Positions 25,535 through 35,997 of a stretch of 64,000 nt of DNA are shown piece after piece. The DNA comes from Sphingomonas aliaeris. GTDB lineage: Bacteria > Pseudomonadota > Alphaproteobacteria > Sphingomonadales > Sphingomonadaceae. The stretch covers positions 3,852,663-3,916,662 of the forward strand of contig NZ_CP061035.1 in assembly GCF_016743815.1 (NCBI RefSeq), written 5' to 3'. The notes under the pieces were generated by a model. That model made no database searches and had not been told where the DNA came from. It saw nothing but the letters and a program-made list of their open reading frames with translations. Every line of letters begins with the position of its first letter. The first letter of the stretch is position 1. The translations under genes were made by a program, and so were the position numbers.

Positions 25535-25777
25535 ATGGCACAGATGAACATCTCGATCCCCGACCAACTCAAAAGCTGGGCGGAAGCGCGCGTCGCCGAG
25601 GGGCGGTATAGCAGCACCAGCGATTATGTACGCGATCTGGTCCGGCGCGATCAGGAATATGCGGAGAAGTTGCAGCGGTTACAGGCGGCGATTGATGAGG
25701 GGCGGGCATCCCCTTCCAGTGAACGTACGATCGAGGATATCATCGCCGATGAACGGCAGCGGCGCGCAATGGCCTGA
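25535..25777 (+). CDS. parD: ParD-type antitoxin
   Basis: 80 residues. MNISIPDQLKSWAEARVAEG and YSSTSDYVRDLVRRDQEYAE form the ribbon-helix-helix DNA-binding domain of the ParD/CopG family, and the C-terminal half (LQAAIDEGRASPSSERTIED) is the toxin-binding tail. The start could also be the Met three codons later. Translation is coupled to parE by a TGATG overlap. ParD neutralises ParE and represses the shared promoter. Confidence 0.9.
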   Translation: MAQMNISIPDQLKSWAEARVAEGRYSSTSDYVRDLVRRDQEYAEKLQRLQAAIDEGRASPSSERTIEDIIADERQRRAMA

Positions 25778-26064
25778 TGCGGATCGAAGTCAGCGACGAG
25801 GCGCAGGATGAGCTGCTGGGCATCCTAAGGTACGGCTACGACATGTTCGGCGAAGATGCTTCGGAAGCGTATCTTCGCGGGTTCGACAACGCGTTTGCGC
25901 TGATCGTCGTGCATCCTGCGATCGGCACATTGCATGATCACGTTCGACCGCCAATTCGCAGCCTGCCCTATGGCAGCCACCGGATATTTTATGACGTTTT
26001 CGAGGACTTTATCGTCGTGCAGCGCGTGCTGCACAAAGCGATGGACGCTGAACGGCATCTGTAG
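25777..26064 (+). CDS. parE: ParE/RelE-type toxin
   Basis: 95 residues. MRIEVSDEAQDELLGILRYG, FALIVVHPAIGTLHD, PIRSLPYGSHRIFYDVFEDF and IVVQRVLHKAMDAERHL match the ParE superfamily fold. ParE toxins poison DNA gyrase, whereas RelE cousins cut mRNA; the sequence favours ParE. It is the second gene of a classic type II pair. The neighbourhood (repeat, phage-like HTH protein, ATPase/TOPRIM module) is an accessory island. Confidence 0.9.
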   Translation: MRIEVSDEAQDELLGILRYGYDMFGEDASEAYLRGFDNAFALIVVHPAIGTLHDHVRPPIRSLPYGSHRIFYDVFEDFIVVQRVLHKAMDAERHL

Positions 26065-26350
26065 TGGAGGGAGTTGCAAGGCGTTGGCTAGGTATCTTGT
26101 CCGCCACTCGCTGAAGCCGAAGCTGCTAGGCGGCAATTCGATGGGCTGGGGGCCTCGCCCAAATCAGGAATATCGGTGAGTGTAACGTGACCGGCGGCGG
26201 CGGTGCACAAACGTGCAGGTGGCACCGAGCCGTTATGGTTATCGAAAGGATCGAACTCATTCCAAGAAAGACGGGCATGCGTCTTTTGGCAGTACGGATT
26301 GCAGCCTTCTCACGACATCTGTACGCTCCAATCGCGATGCGGAACCTCGT
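26065..26350. other. Intergenic stretch upstream of the ATPase/TOPRIM module
   Basis: No gene is seen in these 286 bases. Base composition falls from the high-GC host pattern to an AT-rich one across it, so the left border of a transferred segment probably lies here. The frame of the downstream ATPase stays open back to 26213 but without family similarity. Confidence 0.5.
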
Positions 26351-27495
26351 ATGAACATTAGACACATAAAATTGAAAAACTGGCGTAATTTCCAGACCGT
26401 GGATGTGCCGGTAGCCGACACAACGTATATTCTTGGATCCAACGCTTCGGGAAAATCCAACTTTCTCGACGTGTTTCGGTTTTTAAGAGATGTATCCAAG
26501 CGAGAAGGCGGCGGGTTACAAAAAGCCATCATAGATCGCGGAGGAATGTCGAAATTGCGTTGCTTACACACGCGACGCCCACAAGTTGGCATTGAAGTAG
26601 ATCTTATAAGTCCCACTGGCACACGCTGGCAGTATGCCCTTGAATTCAAGTCAGAGGGTAAGGGCGCTCAGCGCATTTTGGTTTCAAAAGAAGAAGTTAT
26701 AAAAGACGAAAAGGTTCTTTTTACTAGACCAAATAAAGACGATAAACGCGACCCAACCCGCTTAACTCAAACATACCTTGAACAAATTCAGGCTAATGAA
26801 GAATTTAGAGAGCTTACTGAATTTTTTTCAGAAACGGTTTATCTTCATCTTGTTCCTCAGCTGCTCAAGCACAGTCAGCAAATTGGTGGGCAGGTACTTG
26901 AAGATGATCCATTCGGTCAGGGGTTCTTAGAGAGAATTGCCCGTTCCCAGCGGCGGACCCGTGAAAGTCGCTTAGCCAAAATACAGAAGGTGCTGCAAAT
27001 TGCCGTTCCACAATTTGAAGCCCTAGATTTTGAACAAGACGAATTCACCGGTCGCCCGCATCTAAAGGCGCGTTTTAAGCATTTCAGGCCAAATGTGGGA
27101 TGGCAACGAGAAGAGCAATTTTCCGATGGAACTTTGAGACTGCTGGGACTATTATGGTCTCTTCTCGATGGATCATCTTTGCTTTTAATGGAAGAGCCAG
27201 AGCTTTCCCTTAACTCTTCGATTGTTGCGGAAATTCCTGCAATGATGGCAAAAATACAGCGTCAGAGCAAAAGAAGGCGACAAATACTGATTTCAAGTCA
27301 TAGTGAAGCGCTGCTTAGCAATCCGGGTATTGATGCGGGTGGTGTTTTACTTATTGAGCCAGGTGAAAACGGTTCCACCATTCGAGAAATCAATGCGAAT
27401 GAGGCGAATGCTATTAAAGATGGCTTTTCAATAGCTGATGTAGTTTTACCTGCCGCAAGGCCAGCGTCGGCAAAGCAACTTTCGTTCGCTCTAGA

Positions 27496-27499
<4 letters not shown>
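26351..27499 (+). CDS. AAA family ATPase (AAA15/OLD-like), putative defence protein
   Basis: 382 residues. It has an SMC/ABC-like nucleotide-binding fold split by an insertion: Walker A GSNASGKSNFLD at residues 29-40, a Q-loop region, a long helical insert (about 90-260), signature-like FSDGTLRLLGLLWSLL, Walker B LLLMEEPELSL and a switch His in ILISSHSEALLSN. This is the architecture of AAA15/AAA21 ATPases paired with TOPRIM-like effectors in anti-phage systems (OLD, PARIS, AbiL/RloAB-like). It overlaps the next gene by ATGA. The gene is strikingly AT-rich beside its neighbours, indicating transfer. Family is clear, defence role is inferred. Confidence 0.85.
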
Positions 27500-29993
<2,494 letters not shown>

Positions 29994-30002
29994 TCAAGCT
30001 CC

Positions 30003-30050
30003 AAAAAACACGGAGCGAGGGCGGTTTCCGGATATGGACCGCTCCCTCCC
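30003..30050 (-). terminator. thiC: Attenuator-like hairpin of the thiC leader
   Basis: Downstream of the aptamer on the minus strand, GGAGCGGT and ACCGC...CGCTCC can form a stem that is followed by GTGTTTTTT (six T, 30003-30008) directly before the thiC Shine-Dalgarno (29999-30002). This is consistent with a transcription-terminating or SD-masking expression platform. Confidence 0.5.
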
Positions 30051-30132
30051 TCCGCCCGCGCTAACGGGATCAGGTTCGGCGGGTCACGGCATCAGCCATA
30101 TCTCAGCTGCTCAGGCGCAGCCCCCCCGGGGA
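30043..30132 (-). promoter_or_regulatory. thiC: TPP riboswitch (THI element)
   Basis: The minus strand shows the conserved aptamer parts in order: GGGGGGGCTGCGCC, then CTGAGATATGGCTGATGCC (the pyrimidine-sensing CUGAGA core), ACCCGCCGAACCTGATCCC (the pyrophosphate-sensing arm) and GTTAGCGCGGGCGGAGGG. It lies just upstream of thiC, as expected for feedback control by thiamine pyrophosphate. Confidence 0.93.
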
Positions 30133-30159
30133 TGACCGGATCGTAAGCGCATCGGCGGG

Positions 30160-30197
30160 CAAAGAAAGGCCGCACGAGGTGTCCCTCGCGCGGCCTT
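30160..30197 (-). terminator. Terminator of the ferritin-like gene
   Basis: AAGGCCGCACGAGG (30166-30179) pairs with CCTCGCGCGGCCTT (30184-30197), 13 of 14 pairs, followed on the minus strand by TTTCTTT. It is 25 bases past the stop of the gene ending at 30223. Confidence 0.8.
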
Positions 30198-30222
30198 CAG
30201 GGTCGAAGCTTCGAAGGAAGGA

Positions 30223-31311
30223 TCAGGGATTGGCGGCGCTCGTCTTGAACGCGGGCAACGTGGCGTTCAGGCCGTTGGGGAAGAAGCCGCCCATCGACGC
30301 ACCGGCGGTCTTCGCCGCGGTGTTGAGATAGACGATGTTCAGCACCTGCGACACGCTGCGGCTATAGGCGATGCCGTTGCCGTCGGTGGGGACGAGGTTG
30401 GCGTCGGTGACGCCCGCATTCGTCACCGTCAGGCCCTGATCGATATCCACCGCGCCGACGCTGTTGCTGGCGACCGTACCGTCGAGCGAATCGCGCGCGT
30501 CGGAAATCTTCTGTGCGTTGATGATCAGCGCCGGGATCGCCGGCGCGGAGGGCGTACCGATGCCCTTGCTGTACAGAACCGTGCGGACGAGGCCGGCATG
30601 ATAGGCTTCGGCTGCGAGGATACCGGCGGCGGCCTCGAGATAGGTCTTGTTGGTGATGAGCGGCGCGGCGCCCTTATAGGCCGAGACGCCGACATCCTCG
30701 AAGATGAACGCGCCGAGCAGGAAGTTTTCGGGCGAGGCATAGGGATCGAAGGTCTGGCCCTGCGTGATGATGCCTGCCGCGATCGCCGCCTGGGTGAAGG
30801 CGCCGTTCGTACCGCCGCCGATATTGATGTTGGGCATCGCCACCGCCGACGATCCGATCGCAGCGCGGAGGAAGGTTACGTGCGCCGTCTCGTCCGCCGC
30901 GATTTCACGCGCATAGGCCAGGACGAGGGGGTCGCCGGACAGGTTCGCCTGAGCGCCGCCGGTGACGGTGCCGGGTGCTGCACTGTTGGGGCCGGTGGTC
31001 TGCGAGGTGGCGAGACCCTGGCCGGTGACGGCATAGACGTAGAATTGCGCCTCGAGATATTCGAGGTTGAGCGCGAAGTTCAGGATGTCGAGATCCAGCG
31101 TCGCGGCACTTGCGGTCGAGGTCGGGCTGGGCGAGGTGGTCGCCGTCGGGGTCGCGTTGGGATTGTTGTTGTCGGCGCCGCATGCGGACAGCAAGGTCGC
31201 GCCGCCGAACGCCGCGGTGGCGCCGCCTGCGACCTTCATGAAGTTACGACGTTCGCCGCGCCGCTTGGCGATGGCGTCGAAGATTTCGGTGCTGGTGTTC
31301 TGATCGATCAT
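30223..31311 (-). CDS. Exported ferritin-like domain protein 1 (Tat, lipoprotein)
   Basis: 362 residues. The N-terminus has a twin-arginine motif (GERRNFMKVAGGA) leading to a lipobox LLSACG, then a Thr/Ser/Pro linker. The Ferritin_2-like four-helix bundle contains NFALNLEYLEAQFYVYA, EIAADETAHVTFLRAAI, NFLLGAFIFEDVGVSAYKG and AAAGILAAEAYHAGLVRT, supplying the Glu, Glu-x-x-His, Glu, Glu-x-x-His set of a possible di-iron site. Relatives include desiccation-associated proteins. The start MIDQNTS places the Tat motif at the usual distance; the frame opens 12 codons earlier. The downstream neighbour is a paralogue sharing all four helices. Confidence 0.85.
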   Translation of the reverse strand: MIDQNTSTEIFDAIAKRRGERRNFMKVAGGATAAFGGATLLSACGADNNNPNATPTATTSPSPTSTASAATLDLDILNFALNLEYLEAQFYVYAVTGQGLATSQTTGPNSAAPGTVTGGAQANLSGDPLVLAYAREIAADETAHVTFLRAAIGSSAVAMPNINIGGGTNGAFTQAAIAAGIITQGQTFDPYASPENFLLGAFIFEDVGVSAYKGAAPLITNKTYLEAAAGILAAEAYHAGLVRTVLYSKGIGTPSAPAIPALIINAQKISDARDSLDGTVASNSVGAVDIDQGLTVTNAGVTDANLVPTDGNGIAYSRSVSQVLNIVYLNTAAKTAGASMGGFFPNGLNATLPAFKTSAANP

Positions 31312-31367
31312 TTCGAAAATTCCCTGAAATACGGTGATGAAGTTCAATGGCCGGCCGTGAGCGATGC

Positions 31368-32354
31368 TCAGGCGTTGGCCTTGAAGGTTCCATTCACACC
31401 ATTGGGGAAGAATAGGCCGCTGGGCGTCGTGGTGTTGCCGTAGACGATGTTCAGCACCTGACCGGTCGAACGGCTGTAGGCGAGGCCATTCGGATTGAGC
31501 GGGACGATGTTGGAGACCGTCGCGGCGCCCATGCCCTCAGGCTTGATGCCCTGATCGTCGTCGGGGCCGATGCCCTTGATGAGATCGAGCGTGGGTGCAC
31601 CGTCAAGGCTGTCGCGCAGGCTTGAAATCTTCTCCGTTGCGTCGATCAGCCCCGGCGTGGCGATACCCTTTGCGTAGAGCGCGGTGCGCACGATCGAGGC
31701 GTGATAGGCCTCGACCGCGAGGATGCCGGCGGCGGCCTCGAGATAGGTCTTGCTGGAGAGCAGGGGGGCCGCGCCCTTATAGGCCGTTACGCCGACGTCT
31801 TCGAAGATGAACGCGCCGAGCAGGAAGTTTTCCGGCGAGGAATATGGATTGAACGGCGTTGGCGAGGTGATCCCGGCTGCGGACGCCACGGTGTTGAAGG
31901 TCGCCGGGCTGATGTTGATGTTGGGCATCGCGACGCGGGCGGTGCTGAGCTGCGCACGCAGGAAGCGGACATGGGCGACCTCGTCGGCTGCGATTTCCTT
32001 GGCATAGGCGCCGACGATGGGGTCGCCCGAAAAGTCCACCTTGGTCGAGCCCCAGGTGACCGTGCCGCCGGCAGCACCAGCGCCGCTGGTCGTGTCGGCA
32101 GCATCGAGGCCGGTGCCATTCAACGCATAGAGGTAGAATTGCGCCTCGAGATATTCGAGGTTGAGCGCGAAATTCAGCACGTCGGCATCATTGAAGGTCT
32201 GCGCCGTCGCGACGCCACCTAGCGTGACCGCAGCCGCACCGGCTCCGGCGACCGCCGCCGCCCCGAGTGCGGTCCTGAAGAACTCACGCCGTTCGTTGCG
32301 CCGTTCGACGCGGCCATCGAAATGGTCGATCAGCTGCTGGTTGGTATCGGTCAT
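31368..32354 (-). CDS. Exported ferritin-like domain protein 2 (Tat)
   Basis: 328 residues, paralogue of the preceding entry with identical core blocks (LNFALNLEYLEAQFY, EIAADEVAHVRFLRAQL, NFLLGAFIFEDVGVTAYKG, YLEAAAGILAVEAYHASIVR). The Tat-type signal ERREFFRTALGAAAV ends near GVATAQ; it has no lipobox, so it should be soluble in the periplasm, unlike its partner. A good AGGGAG lies ahead of the ATG at 32354. The two genes are 56 bases apart in one apparent operon. They may store or oxidise iron or protect against desiccation or oxidation; no function is shown. Confidence 0.85.
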   Translation of the reverse strand: MTDTNQQLIDHFDGRVERRNERREFFRTALGAAAVAGAGAAAVTLGGVATAQTFNDADVLNFALNLEYLEAQFYLYALNGTGLDAADTTSGAGAAGGTVTWGSTKVDFSGDPIVGAYAKEIAADEVAHVRFLRAQLSTARVAMPNINISPATFNTVASAAGITSPTPFNPYSSPENFLLGAFIFEDVGVTAYKGAAPLLSSKTYLEAAAGILAVEAYHASIVRTALYAKGIATPGLIDATEKISSLRDSLDGAPTLDLIKGIGPDDDQGIKPEGMGAATVSNIVPLNPNGLAYSRSTGQVLNIVYGNTTTPSGLFFPNGVNGTFKANA

Positions 32355-32566
32355 GCCGGTCGTCTCCCTTGGATCATTGCGGCGGACTACTCGAACACGA
32401 CCACCCTGATCCACCGTTTCAGGACAACCGACCGGAAAACACCGCCGCCTCGTCCCCCCGATGCAGGAGATCGACACGGCATTTCAACTCTATACGTCCG
32501 CGCGATCGGCGCGGATGCAGCAGGGCAATAAAAAATGCCGCATCAACCGGAGATGACGTCAGGACG

Positions 32567-33451
32567 TCAGAACGTATAGGCCAGGCCGACCGCACCGAGC
32601 CACTGATTGCGATCGCCCGCGATGCTGACGACCGGGCTGCGCGCGAAATCACCGAGCAGGCGCGAGTAGGAGACGCCGCCCAGCACCGACAGGCCGTGCG
32701 TCAGATCGCCGGTAAGCGAATAGGTCGCATATCCGGAGACCTGATAGTTCTTCCAGCCCTTGCCGGCATTGTACGCCGGCAGCGTGCTGGCGAGCGAGCC
32801 GGGCGTGTCGATGCTGAAATAGGTATCGGCATATTCGCCGCCGACATAGCTGGCCGATCCGGACAGGCCGACATACATCTTGCGGCTGAGCGGCGTGCCG
32901 TAATCGACGCCGGGCGTGATGATGTAGCTCTTATGCGCCTTGTTGATGTCCTGCACGTAGGACACGCTGACGGTCAATTTGTCGTAATCGCTGGTGATGA
33001 CGCCGGTCTTGCCGATGCCGGTATAGCCGCCGACCTCGATCGCGGTCTTGCGCTCGCCCAGTGCCTCGACGCGCCGGTCGTTGATGTTCTTGCGGTTGGT
33101 ACGGTCGAAGTTGAGGCCGACCACGGGCCCGAGCTGGAAGTCCCAGGTGGGGCCGTTGCCGCCGGGAACGACGTCGACGAACAATTGCGCGCCGCGCGAA
33201 ATGAAGTTGATGCCCGAGACCGAGCCGCGGATCAGGCCCGCGGGAATAACGCGGTTCTTGTCCGAGCCTTCATAGCCCGGGATCGTCGCGACGCCGACCG
33301 CGATCGAGACGGAGTCGCCGCCGGTGACGATTTCCGGCTGTGGCAGCGAAGGCTGACCGATCGTGTCGGAATTCTGCGCGAACGCCGGGCTGGCCGACAG
33401 GAAGAGAGCGGCACCGACATAAGGTGCCAGACGACGGATCGACGTGCGCAA
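32567..33451 (-). CDS. MipA/OmpV family outer-membrane protein
   Basis: 294 residues. The signal peptide ends ASPAFAQN. The mature part has alternating beta-strand patterns typical of the MipA/OmpV barrel: SVSIAVGVATIPGYEGSD, VIPAGLIRGSVSGINF, QLGPVVGLNFDRTNRKN and the end VGLAYTF with the terminal Phe. Family members scaffold murein-synthesising complexes (MipA) or act as porins. It is probably monocistronic. Confidence 0.88.
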   Translation of the reverse strand: MRTSIRRLAPYVGAALFLSASPAFAQNSDTIGQPSLPQPEIVTGGDSVSIAVGVATIPGYEGSDKNRVIPAGLIRGSVSGINFISRGAQLFVDVVPGGNGPTWDFQLGPVVGLNFDRTNRKNINDRRVEALGERKTAIEVGGYTGIGKTGVITSDYDKLTVSVSYVQDINKAHKSYIITPGVDYGTPLSRKMYVGLSGSASYVGGEYADTYFSIDTPGSLASTLPAYNAGKGWKNYQVSGYATYSLTGDLTHGLSVLGGVSYSRLLGDFARSPVVSIAGDRNQWLGAVGLAYTF

Positions 33452-33518
33452 GGTAATACTCCCGAGGATTGTTTCCCCCGCAACGCCCCCATGCGCCTTT
33501 GGCTCCGACAGCGGCGCC

Positions 33519-33956
33519 CTAGAACATGTACTTCATGCGCACCTGTTGCCGATTGGCATCATTATTCAACTGGAACCGCGCGGCGGCGAAGCGCGGCGGG
33601 CCGAAGGTGATCGTCGGATTGCGCGAGAAGCCGAACCCCTCGCGCGGGATGCCGAGCATCGTGTCGAGCTTGTTATTGCCGTTTTCGTCGTGGATCACGG
33701 CCAGCGCGTAATCGCCGGTCGGCAGGCCGGCAAAGACCATTTCGGGATGCGTGGCGGAGACGGAGCGCGTGATCGCGCGGGCATCGTCGACACAGGCGGG
33801 GAAATTCTTGGGATCCGCCGTCAGGCACAGACGCAGCATGCCCTTGCCCGACCGCAGCTTCGCCACGTCGACATGCAGGTCAGCGACCGGCGTCGCCCCC
33901 GGCAGCAACATCAGCATCGCGCAGGACGCCGCCACGATCGACGGCCCTGGCGTCAC
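33519..33956 (-). CDS. DUF2141 secreted protein
   Basis: 145 residues. A signal peptide runs from a GTG at 33956 (TPGPSIVAASCAMLMLLPGA). The DUF2141 domain shows LHVDVAKLRSGKGMLRLCLT, VFAGLPTGDYALAVIHDENG and NKLDTMLGIPREGFGFSRNP. DUF2141 proteins are secreted or lipid-associated and are often found in carotenoid clusters of sphingomonads and erythrobacters; their role is unknown. The start is uncertain: a longer frame (to 34046) reads into the desaturase gene and lacks a signal sequence. The GTG falls in a GTGA quartet that would be the natural stop overlap of the desaturase. Confidence 0.78.
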   Translation of the reverse strand: MTPGPSIVAASCAMLMLLPGATPVADLHVDVAKLRSGKGMLRLCLTADPKNFPACVDDARAITRSVSATHPEMVFAGLPTGDYALAVIHDENGNNKLDTMLGIPREGFGFSRNPTITFGPPRFAAARFQLNNDANRQQVRMKYMF

Positions 33957-34701
33957 GCGACGGCCTGGCCTTGAACGTACCGATCCCCTGGTCGGTGTGG
34001 CAGAGGCGATCCCAGAACCGGAAATAGAGCCCATAATTGCATCCATAACGTTCGTGATGACGTTGGTGGTGGCTGGCCGTGATCAGCCACCCCCCGAGGT
34101 GCCCCCTCCACATCGCGGCCGGGAACATCTCCCAGCCCATGTGATTGGTTACTCCCATAACCGTCATTACCGTCAGCACCACCCCGAGTGCGGCAGGATG
34201 GATCGGAATCACGAAGACCAGTAGCGGAATTACAACAGCACCGGTTAAGGCTTCGATAGGGTGGAACGCCATCGCGGCCCAGGCGGTGGGCGGGCGGCTG
34301 GCATGATGGAGCGCATGCGCGAGGCGGAAGGGACGCGGCCGGTGCATCCAGCGGTGCGTCCAGTAGAACCACGTGTCGTGCGCGACGAGGTACAGCAGGA
34401 TCGACACCGGCAGGTACCACAGGGGATAGGTATGCAGATCGGCATAGACGCGGGTCCAGCCGTGATGCTGCCAGCCCCAGGCGATCACCCCGGCGGGGAT
34501 GCCGTAGATCGCCGCGGAGGCGAGGCTCCAGACGATTTCGCGGCGCATCTGCCGGTCCAGCCCGACATAGAGGCCGGGATGGCGCGACCTGGTCCACGCC
34601 GCGAACGCGCCGCTGACGATCAGGTAGCGCACGCCGACGATCACGGTCATCGCGAGCGCGGACAGCGTTATGGCAAGGGCGGCGCTGGTCAGGGATGACA
34701 T
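33880..34701 (-). CDS. Sterol desaturase / fatty acid hydroxylase family protein, probable carotenoid hydroxylase
   Basis: 273 residues as written. Four or five membrane segments and the His clusters of the di-iron hydroxylase family are clear: HDTWFYWTHRWMHRPRPF, RLAHALHHASRPP and ASHHQRHHERYGCNYG. These bind iron for C-H hydroxylation. It is divergent from crtY-crtI-crtB, so it may hydroxylate carotenoid ionone rings (CrtG- or CrtZ-like), producing zeaxanthin- or nostoxanthin-type pigments; which ring position is unknown. The 3' end overlaps DUF2141 by 77 bases; an indel near 33970 would restore a GTGA junction and a 248-residue protein, so the C-terminus is doubtful. Confidence 0.8.
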   Translation of the reverse strand: MSSLTSAALAITLSALAMTVIVGVRYLIVSGAFAAWTRSRHPGLYVGLDRQMRREIVWSLASAAIYGIPAGVIAWGWQHHGWTRVYADLHTYPLWYLPVSILLYLVAHDTWFYWTHRWMHRPRPFRLAHALHHASRPPTAWAAMAFHPIEALTGAVVIPLLVFVIPIHPAALGVVLTVMTVMGVTNHMGWEMFPAAMWRGHLGGWLITASHHQRHHERYGCNYGLYFRFWDRLCHTDQGIGTFKARPSRDARAVDRGGVLRDADVAAGGDAGR

Positions 34702-34806
34702 TCCCAGCCTCTTACCGTCCGCAAGGCGACACGTCATGCCGGAATCTTGCCGCAGGATGGGGGATAAGTGCTTGCGCGTCCGCCGGGATCGGCTAACCGC
34801 TCCGCC

Positions 34807-35997
34807 ATGGCGGCGATTATCCCATGCGATGTGGCGATCGTCGGCGCGGGTCTCGCCGGCGGGATGATCGCGCTGGCGCTCAGAAGACGACATCCCCAAC
34901 TCGATATCCGGCTGATCGATGCGGACGACCGTATCGGCGGCAATCACTTGTGGTCGTTCTTCGCGAGCGATGTGACGCCGGAGCATCGCTGGATCGTCGC
35001 GCCGCTGATCTCCTATGGCTGGAAAGGCTATGACGTCGCGTTTCCGGGACATTCCCGCACGCTGGACGCCTCCTATTATTCGATCGAGTCGGACCGGCTG
35101 GATACGGTGGTGCGCGCGGAACTGCCAACGGGTGCGCTGATGCTGGGTCGCAAGGTGCTGAGCGTCAGCCCGACTGCGGTGGTGTTGACCGATGGCGACC
35201 GGGTGCAGGCGCGCGGCGTGATCGATTGCCGCGGGATGGGCGATCCGGGCGTGCTCGATCTGGGGTGGCAGAAATTCCTGGGCCGCGAATTCAGCCTGGC
35301 CGAACCGCACGACATGACGCGCCCGATCGTGATGGACGCGACGGTACCGCAGCTGGACGGATATCGGTTCGTCTATTGCCTGCCGTTCGCCGCGACGCGG
35401 ATGTTCGTCGAGGATACCTATTACAGCGATACGCCGGATATCGACGCCGAGGCGCTCGGCGCGCGGATCGACTCCTATGTCGCTGGGCGCGGCTGGCAGC
35501 CGGAACGGGTCGAGCGCGAGGAAGCCGGTGTCCTGCCGGTGGCGATGGGCGGCGATTTCGAACGCTATTGGGTGAATGGCGGCAAGGGCGTCGCGAAGGC
35601 CGGGATGCGCGCCGGGCTGTTCCACCCGACGACGGGCTATTCGCTGCCCGATGCGGTGCGCACGGCGGCGCTGATCGCCGATGCGCGCGACCTGACCGGT
35701 GCGGCGCTGCATGAGTTGACGCATAATTTCGCGCGCAGGGCATGGGCAAACCGCGGTTTCTATCGCATGCTGGACAAGATGTTGTTCAAGGCGGCAGAAC
35801 CGGCGGAACGCTACCGCATTCTCGAACGCTTCTACCGTCTTGACCCCCGGCTGATCGGCCGGTTCTATGCGGGACGTTCGACCATGACCGACAAGGCACG
35901 TATACTTTCCGGCAAGCCGCCGGTGCCGATCGGCCGTGCGTTGCGCGCGATCACCGAACCGGCGACGATCGGCGCGTCGCGCGGGAAGACCGCATGA
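34807..35997 (+). CDS. crtY: Lycopene beta-cyclase
   Basis: 396 residues. An FAD-binding Rossmann motif CDVAIVGAGLAGGMIALAL opens the protein, followed by DADDRIGGNHLWSFFASDV, RGVIDCRGMG and LPFAATRMFVEDTYYSD, all typical of the CrtY type; FHPTTGYSLPDAVRTAALIA and RFYAGRSTMTDKARILSGKPPVPIG close the family match. It cyclises lycopene to beta-carotene. The start MAAIIPCDV is chosen over a longer frame (34768). Its stop overlaps crtI (ATGA). The divergent desaturase is 105 bases away, so that gap likely carries both promoters. Confidence 0.95.
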   Translation: MAAIIPCDVAIVGAGLAGGMIALALRRRHPQLDIRLIDADDRIGGNHLWSFFASDVTPEHRWIVAPLISYGWKGYDVAFPGHSRTLDASYYSIESDRLDTVVRAELPTGALMLGRKVLSVSPTAVVLTDGDRVQARGVIDCRGMGDPGVLDLGWQKFLGREFSLAEPHDMTRPIVMDATVPQLDGYRFVYCLPFAATRMFVEDTYYSDTPDIDAEALGARIDSYVAGRGWQPERVEREEAGVLPVAMGGDFERYWVNGGKGVAKAGMRAGLFHPTTGYSLPDAVRTAALIADARDLTGAALHELTHNFARRAWANRGFYRMLDKMLFKAAEPAERYRILERFYRLDPRLIGRFYAGRSTMTDKARILSGKPPVPIGRALRAITEPATIGASRGKTA

